This document shows, one piece after another, positions 1-9,994 of a stretch of DNA of 64,000 nt; the first letter of the stretch is position 1, and each line of letters opens with the position of its first letter. This stretch comes from Halosolutus gelatinilyticus. Its GTDB lineage: Archaea > Halobacteriota > Halobacteria > Halobacteriales > Natrialbaceae. Where the stretch lies: contig NZ_CP095494.1 of NCBI RefSeq assembly GCF_023028105.1, positions 24,309 to 88,308 on the forward strand. The letters are read 5' to 3'. Position numbers and translations under genes: made by a program. The notes beneath the pieces were generated by a model. The model ran no database searches. It worked only from the letters and a program-made list of their open reading frames with translations, and had not been told where the DNA came from.

Positions 1-2657
1 CACGGATACAAAATTATTCGTTTCAGCAGGACCTTTGTAGGGTTGAAGCACCACGGGCGACGACGAGGAGAAGGACGTCCGAGGTTTCAGCAGGACCTTT
101 GTAGGGTTGAAGCTCGACCCGTAGGAACAAGTGCCAACCAATTCCTTGTTTCAGCAGGACCTTTGTAGGGTTGAAGCAACGGAACGGAGTACGAAGATGA
201 CCCACTAACGGCCGTTTCAGCAGGACCTTTGTAGGGTTGAAGCGCGTTGACAGGCGGCATCAACGGACACTTACCTAGTTTCAGCAGGACCTTTGTAGGG
301 TTGAAGCGCCCCTTTCGACCCGGCGGACGTCAGACCGTCCCAGTTTCAGCAGGACCTTTGTAGGGTTGAAGCACCGTCGACCTGCAGACGGAGTCGTGCA
401 CCTGCCCGGTTTCAGCAGGACCTTTGTAGGGTTGAAGCGCAAATATTCTATTAATTCATCCCAAGTTTCAGGCGTTTCAGCAGGACCTTTGTAGGGTTGA
501 AGCAAGGAGTACGCGGCGGAGAAGGCGGCTATGCTCGTCGTTTCAGCAGGACCTTTGTAGGGTTGAAGCGCTCTACTCGCAGACGGCCGGCAACGACGGC
601 CGGCTCGTTTCAGCAGGACCTTTGTAGGGTTGAAGCTTCGTCGAAGTCTCCGCTGTCTGGTCACATCCGACGGTTTCAGCAGGACCTTTGTAGGGTTGAA
701 GCACGAGTGCGCGATCTCGAAGTTCCTCGATCGCCTCGTTTCAGCAGGACCTTTGTAGGGTTGAAGCGGTGGTTGTCCCGCTACCGGGGGGGCCACCCAG
801 CATGTTTCAGCAGGACCTTTGTAGGGTTGAAGCACAAGATCCGGATGCAAAACTAGAGGCCGATCTGGTTTCAGCAGGACCTTTGTAGGGTTGAAGCAGT
901 ACCCGCAAGGCATCAGCGGACACCTCCGAAGACGGTTTCAGCAGGACCTTTGTAGGGTTGAAGCTGCCAGTTGGCCCGCACCTCGCCGTAGTCGTCGGTG
1001 TTTCAGCAGGACCTTTGTAGGGTTGAAGCGCGAGGTATCGCGACCAGTCCGTCATCTGACGCGTTTCAGCAGGACCTTTGTAGGGTTGAAGCGAAGAATT
1101 AGCAAGTAAAGCGACCCAAGCTGTAGAGAGTTTCAGCAGGACCTTTGTAGGGTTGAAGCGAAGCGAGGGAGGCCATGAACCGAGCCGAAGATGAGTTTCA
1201 GCAGGACCTTTGTAGGGTTGAAGCATCTCCGACATATTCGTTGCCTATTGTGACATCGGAGTTTCAGCAGGACCTTTGTAGGGTTGAAGCATCTCCGACA
1301 TATTCGTTGCCTATTGTGACATCGGAGTTTCAGCAGGACCTTTGTAGGGTTGAAGCGATCCGGACGACTCGGCGCCGTGGCGATGGAACCTCGTTTCAGC
1401 AGGACCTTTGTAGGGTTGAAGCTACACGGAGGGATCGACCGGGTCATCCGGAGAGGAGAGTTTCAGCAGGACCTTTGTAGGGTTGAAGCGGTGAGGTGCC
1501 GAAGGGCAGCTCGATATTCGTCAGCGTTTCAGCAGGACCTTTGTAGGGTTGAAGCATCAAGAGGTTCGAATCATGGCTGTAGACGATCGCGTTTCAGCAG
1601 GACCTTTGTAGGGTTGAAGCAGGTTGTCTGTCAACCCGGCAATCACGGGGAGAACCGTTTCAGCAGGACCTTTGTAGGGTTGAAGCGGGCCGTAGTAGTT
1701 GTCCGCCTTCGCCTTCGCGATCGTTTCAGCAGGACCTTTGTAGGGTTGAAGCGTGTGATACGACGATCGTTACGATCGCTTCGATCCACGTTTCAGCAGG
1801 ACCTTTGTAGGGTTGAAGCTCGATCGAGGACCTGCGGCGGGCGCTCGCCAACGGAGTTTCAGCAGGACCTTTGTAGGGTTGAAGCTGGCGCGAGATCGAG
1901 ATCTGGGAGGACGACGAGGAGTTTCAGCAGGACCTCTGTAGGGTTGAAGCGTGGAACCATCAAGGCATAGAGCCTGAACCTGGGGGTTTCAGCAGGACCT
2001 TTGTAGGGTTGAAGCGGTATCGAGGTTTCGGCGGACATCGAGCAATACCCGGTTTCAGCAGGACCTTTGTAGGGTTGAAGCGCTACTGAGTTGGACCGAT
2101 CGTCGCCGCGACCGCTGGTTTCAGCAGGACCTTTGTAGGGTTGAAGCACTGATCCAACTTGTGGGCCTGGCCGCACGCCCGGTTTCAGCAGGACCTTTGT
2201 AGGGTTGAAGCGCATTTTGATGGAGATCCCCCCGCGATTCGAGATCGGTTTCAGCAGGACCTTTGTAGGGTTGAAGCAGAATGGAGGTAGAAGAGCCATG
2301 GATCTGAGTCACAGTTTCAGCAGGACCTTTGTAGGGTTGAAGCGTGAACGTCACGGACATCGGTCTCGAAGACAGTAGCGTTTCAGCAGGACCTTTGTAG
2401 GGTTGAAGCACGGAGGATGACGACGGAACCGTTCAGCCGTGGCAGTTTCAGCAGGACCCTTGTAGGGTTGAAGCGATCTAATTGATACCTTCATCCAACC
2501 CGAATTGGGTGTTTCAGCAGGGCCTTTGTAGGGTTGAAGCATCAAATACGTCGAGGACATCCTCGAGCACTACGGGGTTTCAGCAGGATCGTTGTAGGGT
2601 TGAAGCGTCGATCGGACGAGTTCTCCCGACGCACAGAAATGGTTTCAGGAGGACCCT
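1..2657 (+). CRISPR. CRISPR array, trailer-end portion, 40 repeats
   Basis: A 30-bp repeat starts at 20, 84, 148, 214, 278 and so on to 2577. It begins GTTTCAGCAGG and ends GGGTTGAAGC. There are 40 clear copies and spacers of 33-37 bp. The ending GTTGAAGC is typical of haloarchaeal type I-B repeats, where it forms the crRNA 5' handle, so transcription is probably on the + strand. Repeats are identical until 1921 (one change). They then decay at 2445, 2511 and 2577, and a last broken copy lies at 2642-2657. Decay at this end marks it as the old, leader-distal end. Bases 1-19 are the tail of a spacer, so the array continues off the left edge. Spacers at 1225-1260 and 1291-1326 are identical. 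No cas gene is in the window. Confidence 0.98.
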
Positions 2658-2659
2658 CG

Positions 2660-2968
2660 ATGAAAATCACACTCAAGGACGCACTCGTGAGCGGAATTCT
2701 GATCGGGCCCGGCCGACTCGCGCACTGCGATCGATGTTTGGCGTGCCTGCGTCCGAACCACCGCGTCGAAGTCCTGGTGCTGATCGACGGCACCGAGGTC
2801 GACGTCGTCACGACGCGCTGTGCGAGTTGCGCCCGCGGTGAGCTACATTCTGAGACGTCGCGCCCGTGCTGGCTCGCCCGTGGGACGATCGCGGCATCCG
2901 TCGACGGCGCCGGCCAATCGCGGTTGATTCTGAGTGGTGCGAGCGTGATCGATCGGTCGACCGATTAA
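2660..2968 (+). CDS. Small cysteine-rich (zinc-binding) protein
   Basis: 102 aa, function not recognised. It has CxxC-type pairs in its first third (CDRC, CLAC region, residues ~24-30) and near residue 57-60 (CASC), so one zinc site is likely. The start is chosen because GGAGGA sits 8-12 bases before the ATG. That Shine-Dalgarno lies inside the decayed last CRISPR repeat. The gene follows the array directly, with no room for a separate promoter. It may therefore be read by transcription leaving the array or from sequence inside the last spacers. Confidence 0.6.
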   Translation: MKITLKDALVSGILIGPGRLAHCDRCLACLRPNHRVEVLVLIDGTEVDVVTTRCASCARGELHSETSRPCWLARGTIAASVDGAGQSRLILSGASVIDRSTD

Positions 2969-3034
2969 GAGCCAATCTCCTCGATTCAAAAGAATGGAAC
3001 AAAAAGTCAGCTTAATTTGCCGACCTTATTGTCA

Positions 3035-3475
3035 CTACGGCGCCGTCGTATCGAAGTCAGCGATGCTGGTACTATCGGACACCTGTGAGTCAAGGGAACT
3101 CCCAGAACTGACACTTCCAGTGGTCCTATACGCATGGACAGTGTAGCTACTGTCAGTACCTGGGTTCACAGTTATCGTTGTGCCAGTTGAAGTGGCTACA
3201 TCCGTGACTGCACCGGAACTGTCGACAACAGCAACACCGTCAGCGTTCCCGAGATTGTTCACGGTGACTTCGACCGTAGGAGTTCCGTCACCTTCAACAG
3301 AGACGCCTGCATTAACTGGTTCGCCGCCCATGTTGCTACCCAGATCGAGCACGAATGCGGCTATCACAGCGGCCAAAATGACAGTGATAGCTACCATCAA
3401 TATGACACCTATGACAGGTGACACTGCGCGTTCTTCCTCGTTACCGATCAGCTTCGGGCCAATTTTGTCTAGCAT
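3035..3475 (-). CDS. Archaeal type IV pilin (class III signal peptide)
   Basis: 146 aa. It has a short charged leader, then [19 protein letters not shown] and a continuous hydrophobic helix to about residue 45. This is the prepilin-peptidase (PibD) cleavage site and H-domain of haloarchaeal PilA-type pilins. The rest is a Ser/Thr/Gly/Val-rich, cysteine-free beta-type domain with many potential glycosylation sites. It would be processed at the membrane and assembled into an adhesion pilus by PilB/PilC, which are not in this window. It stands alone and carries its own promoter. Confidence 0.92.
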   Translation of the reverse strand: MLDKIGPKLIGNEEERAVSPVIGVILMVAITVILAAVIAAFVLDLGSNMGGEPVNAGVSVEGDGTPTVEVTVNNLGNADGVAVVDSSGAVTDVATSTGTTITVNPGTDSSYTVHAYRTTGSVSSGSSLDSQVSDSTSIADFDTTAP

Positions 3476-3801
3476 GATTTCTCATAGCACCACTGAACGG
3501 TAGGAAAGCTTATACCCAGGACTATGGTAGCCCGAGACGCGCACAGGAATGGGGGCTTCACACCATCCCAGAGCGCACCTTCCTGCCGTCCCGCATTTTG
3601 GTGCTGATAGCAACCAGTCTCCCGACTCCATATATAATTAAGGGATCGTGAATGTCTCGAAGACTGAAAAGGCTTTCAAACTTGATAATCAGGCCTGCAT
3701 AGAAGGGTTACAGCACCCCCTTGAAGCGCCGCTGTCTATCGATTTCGAATCGGAAAGAGCAGAGCAATAACTGTTATGGCCGATGACTCATACCTACTGC
3801 T
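3476..3801. other. Intergenic region between divergent genes
   Basis: 326 bases with no convincing gene. It holds the pilin promoter on the minus strand and a second AT-rich box (TATATAATTA at 3631-3640) that could serve either direction. Nothing repeated or RNA-like was seen. Confidence 0.5.
3508..3516 (-). promoter_or_regulatory. TATA box of the pilin gene
   Basis: On the minus strand GTATAAGCT lies about 33-41 bases before the pilin ATG, as expected for an archaeal promoter with a very short leader. Confidence 0.5.
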
Positions 3802-4605
3802 ATGTCAGATTCTCCCCTTCTCGTTGCTCCGCCGGATCTGGCGCGCACCTACAGCGGCCGCGCCTACAGCGATCCGTGGGATGCGGTCGAAGACTACCAG
3901 CGCGTCCTCGAGTACAGCGGCCGTCGGCCCAACGCGGGCGGACAGGCGATCGCCTCTGCCCTTAGTCTCCCGCGCGGTCGCGTCCGCCCGTGGCTCGATG
4001 GTTCAATCCCGCGCCCTGTCCAGGGTATCCAAACCGCAGAATCACACGGCTGGCTCCCACTTTCCGAAGATAATGAGCACTTTGAGACGATCAACCGTCT
4101 CGTCGCATGGGTATGCTCCCTCGGGACGATCAAGCCCAATTTGTTCACGCCGTACTTCCGGTACCGATCAGACGCCGATCGCGATCGCCTCGAAGCGCTC
4201 CTCGAAACCCTTGGTCTCGAACCACAACCGTTCCGAACGGATAGTGGCCCTCGAAGTGCTGAAATCTCGATCAGCGAGGACGGCGCCGTCTTCGGTCGCT
4301 TACTCGTCTGCCTCGAAGCACCGACCGACGACGAAACGATCGATATCGCACCGCAATACCTCAACGACGTCTCGAAAGCGGCCCAGAGCGACTTCGCACG
4401 CGTGTATGTACAAAACCGAGCGGAGCACTGGGAGTGGAACGATCGGTATGTAATCGAGCACGCGAATCGCTCGGATCGCTACCGCCGAAGTCTCGCAACG
4501 TTCTTTGCGACGCTCGGGGCCGACGCTGACGTTCACGAGGACGCGATCAGTATCGATAGATGGTTTGTCGAGCAGTTGAATACTGGATCTGTAAATGCCG
4601 TCTGA
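3802..4605 (+). CDS. Haloarchaeal DNA-binding protein with HTH-like N-terminus
   Basis: 267 aa, acidic, no membrane segment. Residues ~40-75 read like a helix-turn-helix (repeated Ala/Leu spacing, then RGRVRPWLDG). The remaining ~180 residues form a soluble domain I cannot assign with confidence. Weak resemblance to LAGLIDADG-type or WhiA-like endonuclease/regulator folds is possible. It overlaps the next gene by 11 bases. That gene carries repeats usually found beside homing endonucleases, which supports a nucleic-acid role for both. Confidence 0.6.
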   Translation: MSDSPLLVAPPDLARTYSGRAYSDPWDAVEDYQRVLEYSGRRPNAGGQAIASALSLPRGRVRPWLDGSIPRPVQGIQTAESHGWLPLSEDNEHFETINRLVAWVCSLGTIKPNLFTPYFRYRSDADRDRLEALLETLGLEPQPFRTDSGPRSAEISISEDGAVFGRLLVCLEAPTDDETIDIAPQYLNDVSKAAQSDFARVYVQNRAEHWEWNDRYVIEHANRSDRYRRSLATFFATLGADADVHEDAISIDRWFVEQLNTGSVNAV

Positions 4606-5137
4606 CGAGGAGTATCTCGAGGACCTTCTCGAGCTCGCCGACGAGCTGGGGAAGATTCCGAGCCGCACCGAAATGAACGACGAGGGACCACACTCGTCGA
4701 CACCGTACTACAATCGGTGGGGATCGTGGAACGACGCACTCCGGGCAGCGGGTCTCGACACAAACCACGTGTATCTTTCTGAGGATGATCTCCTCTCCGA
4801 TCTTAGACGGATCGCAGACGAACACGGCCAGCCGGTATTAGTCGAAGACGTCGAGGAACACGGAAAATACGACCCAGCGACGTATTTCCGACGGTTCGAA
4901 TCGTGGTTCGACGCTCGGGAGCAAGCGGGTCTGATCGCTGAGGACATCCGGCCGGCACGCCAAGTTGACGAGGACGATTTAATTGAGGCGCTTCGCGATC
5001 TCGCGATGGATCTTGGTCGGCCACCGTCGCAATCTGAAATGAACCACCGGGGCGAATATTCGATCAAACCCTACCTTCGTCGGTGGGGATCGTGGTCGAA
5101 CACACTTGACGCGACGGGTCTTGGAACGCGAGAGTGA
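4595..5137 (+). CDS. Homing-endonuclease-associated repeat protein (three repeats)
   Basis: 180 aa built from three copies of a ~55-residue helical repeat (about residues 3-57, 62-117 and 125-178). Each has an acidic helix, an LG/HG turn, a Y-x-RRW/F-GSW core and an ending like xAxGL. This matches the HEA (HNH-associated) repeat, a DNA-binding helical module. No nuclease domain is present, so it may be a DNA-binding partner of the overlapping upstream protein. Translation is probably coupled to that gene. Confidence 0.75.
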   Translation: MPSDEEYLEDLLELADELGKIPSRTEMNDEGPHSSTPYYNRWGSWNDALRAAGLDTNHVYLSEDDLLSDLRRIADEHGQPVLVEDVEEHGKYDPATYFRRFESWFDAREQAGLIAEDIRPARQVDEDDLIEALRDLAMDLGRPPSQSEMNHRGEYSIKPYLRRWGSWSNTLDATGLGTRE

Positions 5138-5235
5138 TCTTGACCGATCGACAGTTGCTTGACCCAAATCCTTTTCGTCGTTGCGTAGCGTAGCCACTAC
5201 CCGTCCCCCGTCCCTGCCACGGCCACGGGGAGCTT

Positions 5236-5433
5236 CTATTCGCGGTTTTTCACGACGGTGTACTCGTCGGCTTCGTCTCGCTCAATCTGGTTCCAGATCG
5301 CTCGCTTTACCGCATCTTGGATATCGTCGTCGACCGGCCCGACTTCGAGCAACCGATCGAGTGTGTTCCCTGGCATCGAGAGGCTAATTCGTCTTGATTC
5401 CGACGAATCGTCACCGTCGGGCTCGTCGCCCAT
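5236..5433 (-). CDS. Ribbon-helix-helix-like small regulator
   Basis: 65 aa. A short beta-type stretch (SRRISLSMP, residues 13-21) is followed by two predicted helices, the arrangement of CopG/Arc ribbon-helix-helix repressors. The start at 5433 is chosen because GGGGG lies just before the ATG and an AT-rich box (5459-5467) lies ~25-35 bases upstream. A tandem 10-bp repeat further upstream could be its own operator. Assignment rests on pattern only. Confidence 0.6.
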   Translation of the reverse strand: MGDEPDGDDSSESRRISLSMPGNTLDRLLEVGPVDDDIQDAVKRAIWNQIERDEADEYTVVKNRE

Positions 5434-5492
5434 ACCCCCATTGTGGCACGGCCAGTCCAATAATCTATGGCATTTCAGAAGTTCGCGACACC

Positions 5493-5512
5493 TCGCAAAT
5501 TCTCGCAAATTC
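5493..5512. repeat. Tandem 10-bp repeat upstream of the RHH gene
   Basis: TCGCAAATTC occurs twice head to tail (5493-5502, 5503-5512), and a related ACTCGCATATCT follows at about 5520. It lies just upstream of the probable promoter of the ribbon-helix-helix gene, as an autoregulatory operator would. Apart from this, 5434-5709 shows no gene. Confidence 0.5.
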
Positions 5513-5709
5513 TCTTAGCTACTCGCATATCTACGCGAAAACTCACGAAGTCGCGATTGTAAGGGTAACCAATAAGTAAGCGCGCGTGTAGGTACGGATA
5601 AGGACAAAACCTCACGTCAGCCACCGTTTCCCGAATAATCCTGTGAAGGAGCGTCCGGGGGTCGGGATAGCCGAGAGGCGACACGTTAGGCGTGAGTATC
5701 CGATTCTCT

Positions 5710-6375
5710 ATGAGTTCGACACAACAGTACCATGAGTCGGTAGCACAGGCTACCGAATCCTACGAGCACAACCCGGGGGAGGTGTTCGAGGAAGAGATCG
5801 AGCACGATCACACGATCTGCAATCGGTGTTTCCGCGCCCAGTTCCGGCTAGAAACGGTTGCAATCCCAGTCCGCTATGCAGAGGGCGAGTATGGCTACGA
5901 TCCTGTCGAAGAGGCTGACGTCGGGCAGGAAACCGTTCTCTGTCAAACCCAAGAGCAGACAGCGAACGTCGAGACCTGCCACCCACCGCGGATTGAAGGC
6001 CCGATCTACGACCGATCATCGGACGATCCGATCGCGAAGGTCGAAATCCCGCTCGAATGGAAGCGAGCAAATCCGCCGGAGAAAATCTACTGTCGGTGTG
6101 GCGCTATCGACCAGGATGGGTCGCGACCACCACTCGCAAAACAAGAAGCTGTCGAGCATGCGATTCGGATCTCCAATCGACTCGAGGAGGCCGACATCGC
6201 GCACGATCGCCGGCTTCTAAAAGAACAGGTCTACCGCTGGAAAGGTGAACCGGAGCTCGCGAGCAAAGACGATACACTATTCGAACATGCTGTCCGCATG
6301 GCCGTCGAATCGGCACGTGGTCAGACGCCGATCGGAATTCGCGTTGAGGGCGGCGAGGTAGTCAGAAACGGCTGA
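5710..6375 (+). CDS. Zinc-ribbon-like haloarchaeal protein
   Basis: 221 aa, acidic and soluble. CNRC near residue 38 and CRC with a nearby Cys around residue 134 suggest metal binding. A His/Arg-rich helical part fills the C-terminus. I do not recognise a named family. It is the last gene before the giant surface-protein genes and ends 10 bases before them. The start at 5710 is preferred over a GTG at 5692. Confidence 0.6.
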   Translation: MSSTQQYHESVAQATESYEHNPGEVFEEEIEHDHTICNRCFRAQFRLETVAIPVRYAEGEYGYDPVEEADVGQETVLCQTQEQTANVETCHPPRIEGPIYDRSSDDPIAKVEIPLEWKRANPPEKIYCRCGAIDQDGSRPPLAKQEAVEHAIRISNRLEEADIAHDRRLLKEQVYRWKGEPELASKDDTLFEHAVRMAVESARGQTPIGIRVEGGEVVRNG

Positions 6376-6385
6376 GAACTCGTTC

Positions 6386-9300
6386 ATGACACGAAAATCA
6401 ACTCCGAACGACGCAAATAGCCGCTGGTCTCGGCTGATCGGCGGGATCAGCTCATCCATGCCGTCTATCAACTACGAAAAGTTTCGGATGGTGTTTCTTG
6501 CGATTGTCATGGTGGCGAGCACGGTCGCGATGCCGCTCTTATTCACAGGCGGAGTCCACGGAGCCACATCAAACCATACCGGATCGGCACTCGCTCAATC
6601 TACCGATGACACAAAATACGTCTATTCAGGTGATGGATCTGGAATTGTTAAAAAGATAGACCCCAGTGACCAATCTGTAGAATGTGAATATACGGCACCA
6701 GACCGGATTGATGCCATTTATGCCCATCCTGACGGAGAAACAATTTATATCGGTGGATATGGCGGTTATATTCAGGCAGTAAACACTATAGATTGTACGA
6801 GACAGTGGGTATACTCTGACTATGACGGAAATGCTGTATATGATTTCGCTGTTAATGGTGATGGGACCCTTTATGCCGGTGGGCATAATGGCAATGTAAT
6901 AGCTCTTGACACTTCTGATGGATCGAAACTTTGGGAATACACCGGCCACACTAGCTCAGTTTCGGGAGTCGCATACAGTAACGGAAATGTGTATTCTGGT
7001 TCGTGGGACAACACGCTCCGTGCTATTGACGCTGACACTGGAACTAGCAAGTGGGTATACGGTGGACACTCGTATTCAGTCCGGTCCGTTGCAACTGACG
7101 GGAATGGGACGGTTTTCTCCGGCGGGATAGATGGCGAAGTCCATGCCGTCCATGCGTCTGACGGTACTAACAAATGGAAGTACAACGGTCACGGCTCGTC
7201 TAACGTTGAGGGCCTAACTGTTGGAGGGGACGGAACAGTATACACAGCCGCGAGAAACAACGAATCTCACTCGCTAAACCCCTCTGACGGATCACGAAAT
7301 TGGATTTATGACCACGGTGACGTGGTAAGTGATGTAGCTGCAAGCGGGGATGGAAGTGTATATACTGTAGGTAACTCTGAACTCCACTCAATTTCCACTT
7401 CCAATGGTAGCAACGAATGGGTATTCACCGGGCATGCTGGTCCTATTAACGCGGTTGAAACAGCGTATAGTCCGTCAGTTGAATTGACAGACCCAATCAC
7501 CGGCCGCGTCACCAATCAACACGGCGACCCAGTTGATAACGCGACAGTTCTGGCTCATTCGATCACTGAACCCGCACTCGACGAGTCGGACGCCCGATCG
7601 CTCGAACGGCAAGCCAAAGACCTCCGAGACGAGCTCACGAACCCGCTCCCCGAGCAGTGGGACGAGGACTATGATCTCGATGCTCACATGGAGGGCGCGA
7701 GCGGGACGTACGCACTCGTGCACGCCCAAGATGACTGGGGCATTTCGTCGTGGTCAACGTCAGCCTCGTCGAACGTCGACGAGCCGAGACTCCAGGTTGA
7801 CTCGGACCAAACGGTCATCATCTCACTGTGGGACCCTGACGAGGACGGCGGCTGGTTCGACAACCAAGTCGACAATTCGTTTCCCGGCTCCACAACTGAC
7901 GGCGAGATCACCATCCGGCAACTGAGTCCGACGGGCGAGCCGATCGACTCGACCACCCATGAAACAGAGGTCATCGCGACCACGACCGGCGGCCGGGTCT
8001 TCGGCGAAAACGAACATCACGGCGTCCGCGTCGACCTCCCACCAGGAGTCTACCAGGCGGTCCCGGAGGACCATCCCGGGCGCGGCTATACGTTCGTTGT
8101 CGGCTCACCGGACGAGCTCGCCCAAGAATTCCACGACGACCTCCGGGACGAAGCTGATCGGCTCACTCGGCGTACCGAGCGAATTCAGGACTTGCTGGCC
8201 GACGACGGCCTCGTGGTCGAGACCGCGCGTACGGACGCCAACGGCGAGTTCGCGATCGAAGCGCCGTCGAACGCCGTGACCACGGATCTCAAAGCGATGA
8301 AGGCTGACGGTACGATCCTCGAGACCGACGAAAACCCCGGTCTTGATGACCTCCGGAACGCCCAACTCTCCGACTACAACGGGTCGTTCTACCTTCCGAA
8401 TCCGGTGCCGAAAACCGTCGAACCACCCGCGGAGGACGTGCAAATCACGGTCTACCGATCACCCGAAGTCCCGCTGTCGGATATGGAGTCGTTCGCCGAC
8501 TTGATGGCATTCCTCGATGAACAGCGGCTCAACGAGACAATTGGAGACCTCCGAAGCGAGTACGATCAACGATTCGACGAGATGGAGCGATCGACTCTCG
8601 AACGCGTCTACGCTGACCACCGCACGCTCGTCGAGACGGTCCCCGGCGCCAAGGATCGCTATCTCGATCGATCGGACTTCGATTCGATCCAAGACGCGGA
8701 GGGCCTTTCTACGGACGAACTGAGCGAGGAGACCTCGCATATGCAGGTCGCGCTCGCGAACGTCGGTCAGATCGACCCGCCGGAGATCGACGATCCAGAG
8801 GACCTACTCGATATCGAGGACGGCCTCCTCTCCGGTGAGCATCCAATCCCTGACGGCGTCGAAGAGGACTCGATTAGCGTCGAACTCCATCCAGTTAATG
8901 GGGAGGGCGTCGAAGTCATCGACGAAGAGTATTGGTCGGTAGAGTCGGACGGCTTCTTTGGTGGCCGATCGGTCGTCGTCGAAGACTACCCGGTCGAAGC
9001 CGAGGACGCCGCAGCCTACCAACTGCGCGTCCGTGGGGCGGGCGAGGACGGCCTACTTGACTCACCGCTTCCGATCGCGAACCCCGCGTTCGACGGCGAG
9101 GTACCCAACATCCGCGCAGTCGATGTGTCGACGCTCTCGCCCGGCCCCGACGAGCGCGTGAGTCTGACGTTTCGGGCTGATGAAGACGCCGGAATCGGCG
9201 GGATCGAATCGATCGAGGCGATCGGCCCTGACGGCGAGCAGGTCGACACGTCGATCGACGGCGATACTGCCCGCTTTACGACCAAGGGTGCGGGCGAGCA

Positions 9301-9985
9301 CTTCGTTCGTGCGACGGTCACCGACGACACGGGCTCGCAATTCGTCAAATCGTTCAGCGTGCGCGCGTTGGAGCAACCCCGATCGGACCCACCGACGGTG
9401 CGTGCCGAACGCGGCCCGATGGGACTCTACGCGCTTGCTGGCGAGGGCGTGGACGACGCCGAGATCGCTGTCGATGGTGATAAAGTCCGCGTACGGGCGA
9501 TCGTCCCCGGCGACGAGACGCCGGGAACGATCCACGTCAAACCCGATGCTGCGCTCTCGGGATCGGCGTACGAGATCGATGTCGCCGTACTCGCAGGTCC
9601 CGAGGAACGACAGGTCTCGACCAACCTCGAGACGGTGATCCATCTGGATAGCCTCTCGGAAGAGGCCACGCTCTTCCGCGGCGAAGCAAGCACATGGGGC
9701 GACCCAATTGAGTGGGACGGCGGCAACCGCTATGGCGAGGTTGTCGAACGAGAGAACGGCAAGATAATTCTCCGTACGTACTCGAACGACAACGGTCAAA
9801 TCACGGTCTCGATCGACGAGGACCCGGGATTCATCCGATCGAACCAGTACCGGCTTGCGCAATGGATTCCGAGCTTCTCGATTCCATTCCTTGGATCGGC
9901 GATCATCCCGGCTGCCGGTGTGGCATCGGCGATTGGCACTGTCGGTGTGGGGCTTGTGGTCGGTCGACGGCGCGTTCTTCCCTAG
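6386..9985 (+). CDS. Giant membrane-anchored surface protein with beta-propeller head
   Basis: 1199 aa. The N-terminus has a hydrophobic segment (~33-58) acting as signal or anchor. Residues ~70-365 carry about seven ~40-residue repeats with SGSWDNTL..D..TG..W-type motifs, i.e. a WD40/PQQ beta-propeller. At ~371 a carboxypeptidase-regulatory-like strand (GDPVDNATV) begins a long acidic stalk. A C-terminal membrane helix (~1163-1192) ends in RRR, so the chain is held outside the cell. The stalk (7496-9985) is shared with the next gene and the head is not. The head DNA is visibly more AT-rich than the stalk DNA. The start is supported by an identical start (MTRKSTP) in the paralogue. Confidence 0.85.
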   Translation: MTRKSTPNDANSRWSRLIGGISSSMPSINYEKFRMVFLAIVMVASTVAMPLLFTGGVHGATSNHTGSALAQSTDDTKYVYSGDGSGIVKKIDPSDQSVECEYTAPDRIDAIYAHPDGETIYIGGYGGYIQAVNTIDCTRQWVYSDYDGNAVYDFAVNGDGTLYAGGHNGNVIALDTSDGSKLWEYTGHTSSVSGVAYSNGNVYSGSWDNTLRAIDADTGTSKWVYGGHSYSVRSVATDGNGTVFSGGIDGEVHAVHASDGTNKWKYNGHGSSNVEGLTVGGDGTVYTAARNNESHSLNPSDGSRNWIYDHGDVVSDVAASGDGSVYTVGNSELHSISTSNGSNEWVFTGHAGPINAVETAYSPSVELTDPITGRVTNQHGDPVDNATVLAHSITEPALDESDARSLERQAKDLRDELTNPLPEQWDEDYDLDAHMEGASGTYALVHAQDDWGISSWSTSASSNVDEPRLQVDSDQTVIISLWDPDEDGGWFDNQVDNSFPGSTTDGEITIRQLSPTGEPIDSTTHETEVIATTTGGRVFGENEHHGVRVDLPPGVYQAVPEDHPGRGYTFVVGSPDELAQEFHDDLRDEADRLTRRTERIQDLLADDGLVVETARTDANGEFAIEAPSNAVTTDLKAMKADGTILETDENPGLDDLRNAQLSDYNGSFYLPNPVPKTVEPPAEDVQITVYRSPEVPLSDMESFADLMAFLDEQRLNETIGDLRSEYDQRFDEMERSTLERVYADHRTLVETVPGAKDRYLDRSDFDSIQDAEGLSTDELSEETSHMQVALANVGQIDPPEIDDPEDLLDIEDGLLSGEHPIPDGVEEDSISVELHPVNGEGVEVIDEEYWSVESDGFFGGRSVVVEDYPVEAEDAAAYQLRVRGAGEDGLLDSPLPIANPAFDGEVPNIRAVDVSTLSPGPDERVSLTFRADEDAGIGGIESIEAIGPDGEQVDTSIDGDTARFTTKGAGEHFVRATVTDDTGSQFVKSFSVRALEQPRSDPPTVRAERGPMGLYALAGEGVDDAEIAVDGDKVRVRAIVPGDETPGTIHVKPDAALSGSAYEIDVAVLAGPEERQVSTNLETVIHLDSLSEEATLFRGEASTWGDPIEWDGGNRYGEVVERENGKIILRTYSNDNGQITVSIDEDPGFIRSNQYRLAQWIPSFSIPFLGSAIIPAAGVASAIGTVGVGLVVGRRRVLP

Positions 9986-9994
9986 GCGATCATC

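Noticed and set aside
23..2560. Many open frames across the CRISPR array on both strands
   Set aside because: They only translate the repeat (recurring FQQDLCRVEA or FNPTKVLLK strings) and have no start signals.
9062..9862. 266-codon minus-strand frame opposite the first giant gene
   Set aside because: Mirror frame of a well-supported gene; Arg/Asp/Val-rich composition typical of antisense frames in haloarchaea.
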